Source: Galbula dea (Eukaryota > Chordata > Aves > Piciformes > Galbulidae). Taken from it: a DNA stretch of 64,000 nucleotides. The stretch spans positions 958,857 through 1,022,856 of the forward strand of contig VWZX01004666.1 in assembly GCA_013399015.1 (NCBI GenBank), in the 5' to 3' direction. Shown piece by piece: positions 61,182 to 64,000 of this stretch (within the stretch, counting starts at the first letter, position 1; each line of letters starts with the position of its first letter). The notes under the pieces were generated by a model. That model had not been told where the DNA came from and did not search any database. It saw only the letters and a list, made by a program, of their open reading frames with translations. The position numbers and the translations under genes are program-made.

Positions 61182-62703
61182 ACTTGAGTAAGAAAGGAAA
61201 CACTTCACAATTTTGGAGTGCTTGCTTGGTGAGAAAATATTTGAAAATATTGTACTTATGTAAATCATGTTGGTGCTATCACTTTAAATACACAACAGAA
61301 GCTAATCTAAAACCTCAGCAGTTCAGAAGGTGCACAACTAGATTCTTGACATTGTAAATGACTCACTTAATTGGGATGATGACTTAACTGATGATTTATT
61401 TATTGAGTTACAGAAGTTTTTCAGTAAGAGTTTATATACCAGTATAAAGTTTACTAGTGCATTTATTTAACAGAAAGAGGAAAATTTTCAGATAGCTGAG
61501 GTGTAGGAGGATATTTAACATAGTATTTGTGGAGGTATGACACCTAAATGGTCAACTGTATCTTAGCAGCAGTGTAATGACAGTGCTACACTGCGTTGCT
61601 TTGTAATTACTATGCAAAGAAAATACTCGGTTGCTGTTTCACATGTGAGTGAATAATGTTTGTCCAGTCCATAATATCTTGGTGAAACAGTATGCTATCT
61701 CTCTAGTAAACGTGTTTCTTTTGATTTTTCAGTTATGTTCCTTTATCTGTGCAAAACACGAACTTGAAAAGTTATTCTTTTGGTTTTGTAGCAAGAAATC
61801 ATGGGCATAAATTGAAAGAGCCTTGCACTTATTTAAAGAATAAAATGGCCTCATAATCAGCCTCCAGAAATCCCTGATACTGTTTTTAAAAAGGGTTATA
61901 GAAGCTCTCAGCAAACATTTGCAATAAGTGGCAAAATTTATGCCTTGCTTTGTGATAGTTGCGTGACCAGACAGTGGGGTATAGGATTGTTTTAAGGTTT
62001 TTACAGCTGCAGGCAAAAAGCATCTGTTCCTAGAAAAGCCTTCATTGTTTAATTTTGACACTGACTTTTCCATGCTGCTTCTACCAGTCTCTGGATTAGG
62101 TGCCACTAAGATAAAATTTGTTTTAAGTTGCTCTCCAATGCAGCTGTCACTTATACATAGCCTTGTAGCTTAGGAAAGTAGACATAATCAAAACAAACAT
62201 TTTTGTACGAGGTCATCTGGGTAGGCTGAAAAAGCTCAGAGTAGGAGTTTTGACAATATTGTATCTTGTGAGCTAGGCTATTAGCTTTAGTGTTTTTTTA
62301 ATAATTCAGGTGATCACTAATATATATGACTGACTCAGAAACAATGAAAGAAGGGGATTTTTTTAAACTGCACTGTTTTTCTTTTACATATACTTTATAT
62401 TGTATTTATTTTCATTGAGCAGTTACTGTGGTATACAATTACATGCATTCCATGTCTGTGTGTTTGTATCTCTACAGTGAAATGGAATGATTTACAAAAA
62501 TCAGGGGAAAATGACATTTTTTGGAAGAGCTTCCATTTCTTTCCTTCAAGGTTTCCAGTGAATTAAAAATGAAAGAGCACTTCATTTTATGTATCCCAGA
62601 GTTGTGTTAATTTCTACCCAGCTGGTCTAAAATGATTGATACAAAGCCAAATTTGTGACTGCCTGCATTACAAAGTCTGTAATTTGCTAATGATTTATGA
62701 TAA

Positions 62704-62730
62704 AAATCTTTCATCATACATGAAAGATTT
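62704..62730. repeat. Perfect 11-base inverted repeat
   Basis: The arms AAATCTTTCAT (62704-62714) and ATGAAAGATTT (62720-62730) are exact reverse complements separated by five bases. It lies inside a candidate conserved block of intron 7. Confidence 0.9.
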
Positions 62731-64000
62731 AGACAAACAATTTACTAACTATATAGTTTGATCACAATTTTTGGGTTTGTACCAAGCCTCGAATCTGCTT
62801 TATTTTTCCCTGCCTAGATTAGCAGACCAAAGTGAACTTATTCTTACCTTGTTTTGAAAGCAGTAATGCTAGAAGATATGTGGAGATGGTGATGGACAGC
62901 AGAAATGATAGAAGCTTGTAGTATAAAACTCCATATTTAATCTATATACCTATCAAACCACACAGTTTCCAACTAGAGAAGCATCATGGTAGACATGACA
63001 CAAGAAGTTGTTTTGAGACTGCATCTGCTGTTACAGGGACATAGAATTAAATGAAAACAGGGTAGAGATGTTTGTTGAGTTAAGCTTCTTCTGAGTATGT
63101 TGGAGGCAAACTACTTAAAACATAGGTAGACAAAGCCATAGGAGCAAATAGGCTTAGAAAGAGCGGAAAACCAAATCTTCCAGAGGAGAGGCACTGCCAC
63201 AAGATGATGTCAACCTGAGTGAAGTTTGTGGTTACTGGCATAACATGTTAGCAAGCAGTCAATCTAGAACTGTCTAAGGACCTTCTGAGGACAATATTCA
63301 CAGTAGGACATGAGTACAGTATAAGCAGCTGTCTTCTTGTATAAAATCTGCTCATTTTTTGGTCATGTCAGGGAGAGGACCATCCAGCTTCTGACCATAA
63401 GGTTCTTCCCAGTTCTGCAGAACTTGCTTTGTATTGGATATTTTACTTTTCCAATGTAAACAACAAAGGGAAAAATCAGAGGAGCTTTCTGTGCAGTGCC
63501 TTCTGACTTTTCCTCCGATTTGCAAATAGCCTAAATAATTTTTCTGCTCCTCTTGAGCTCAGTTTAGTGGAGGTAGACATTATTTCGATGTTCACTCTAG
63601 AAAAACAACTAACCAAAGGAAGAAGTCCCACAAGACCTAACACACATATCCAGTGCTGCCATTACAGTTTGGATGAAACTGTGGACTTGGTGGTTTCTGG
63701 TGCAAGGACTGGTAATGTGTCCTTGAGAAAAGATAAGGAAAAGAGCTTTGGGGTAGGTGCTGACTGAAAAGGAGGTTGAACCATGAACAAAAGCTTTTAG
63801 TTGTTGTTTTGTTACGATTGTTCTTATCATATTTGGGGAACTAGAACTTTGTGAATAGCCAGGAATATGTTAATGAATTAATTCTTACTGAATCAGGTTA
63901 AAAAGTCCTAAGTTGGAGGATACTTCCCATCCGATGAAAACTGCAGAACAGTGCTTTAAAAAATGTCATCTATTATTTTAATTCATTATGTTTTGGAAGA

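Larger units (their letters stand above)
53704..64000 (+). other. FAF1: FAF1 intron 7, 5' part (more than 10.3 kb)
   Basis: Starts with gtgagt; the acceptor is outside the window. No transposon family was recognised in this stretch, in contrast to introns 1, 2, 4 and 6. It contains a CTCF-like motif (55637-55652), low-complexity tracts (56178-56231, 61136-61181), an assembly gap (56687-56746), a perfect inverted repeat (62704-62730), and several complex AT-rich blocks that look like candidate conserved non-coding elements (about 59400-59720, 60180-60480, 61720-62110, 62560-62860). Confidence 0.85.

Overview
This window looks like vertebrate, most probably avian, nuclear DNA. It carries the 5' part of one protein-coding gene on the + strand, FAF1 (Fas-associated factor 1, a ubiquitin-binding VCP/p97 adaptor). 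Seven coding exons can be joined with GT-AG junctions into a continuous 219-codon reading frame. That frame covers the UBA domain, the first ubiquitin-like domain (UB1) and the first part of the second (UB2). The C-terminal UAS and UBX domains and the rest of the gene lie to the right of base 64000. The avian assignment rests on several CR1 retrotransposon copies with the bird-type ATTCTRTG-like 3' octamers, on the absence of any recognisable SINE, and on fairly compact introns. The species cannot be fixed from the sequence alone.

Layout. Bases 1-800 and about 3730-4905 are CpG-dense, island-like blocks, with a smaller CpG cluster at about 2920-3240. The right-hand island contains the FAF1 first exon and start codon (4859). 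In mammals FAF1 is arranged head-to-head with CDKN2C (p18-INK4c). No CDKN2C coding exon is present here, but the left-hand islands are where its minus-strand promoters or 5' non-coding exons would be expected. The coding exons are 4859-4903, 21118-21186, 38776-38822, 41563-41771, 44447-44538, 44869-44957 and 53598-53703. The introns are about 16.2, 17.6, 2.7, 2.7, 0.33, 8.6 and more than 10.3 kb.

The introns hold CR1 fragments at 8625-9040 (-), 33952-34825 (-), 42890-44330 (+, old), 45300-45536 (+) and 45746-46055 (-), plus two weaker CR1 tails. They also hold small tandem duplications, homopolymer and A/C-rich tracts, three CTCF-like motifs, and one 60-N assembly gap (56687-56746). The last 7 kb (intron 7) is repeat-poor and has several stretches whose texture resembles conserved non-coding regulatory DNA. 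That fits the established idea that FAF1 is a bystander gene in a developmental regulatory block (DMRTA2/ELAVL4 neighbourhood), but conservation could not be tested here.

No prokaryotic genes, CRISPR arrays, tRNA, rRNA or operons were found, and nothing supports a wholly new biological system. Almost all other open frames are chance frames in AT-rich intron or belong to CR1. Two unrecognised minus-strand frames are flagged for a homology search.
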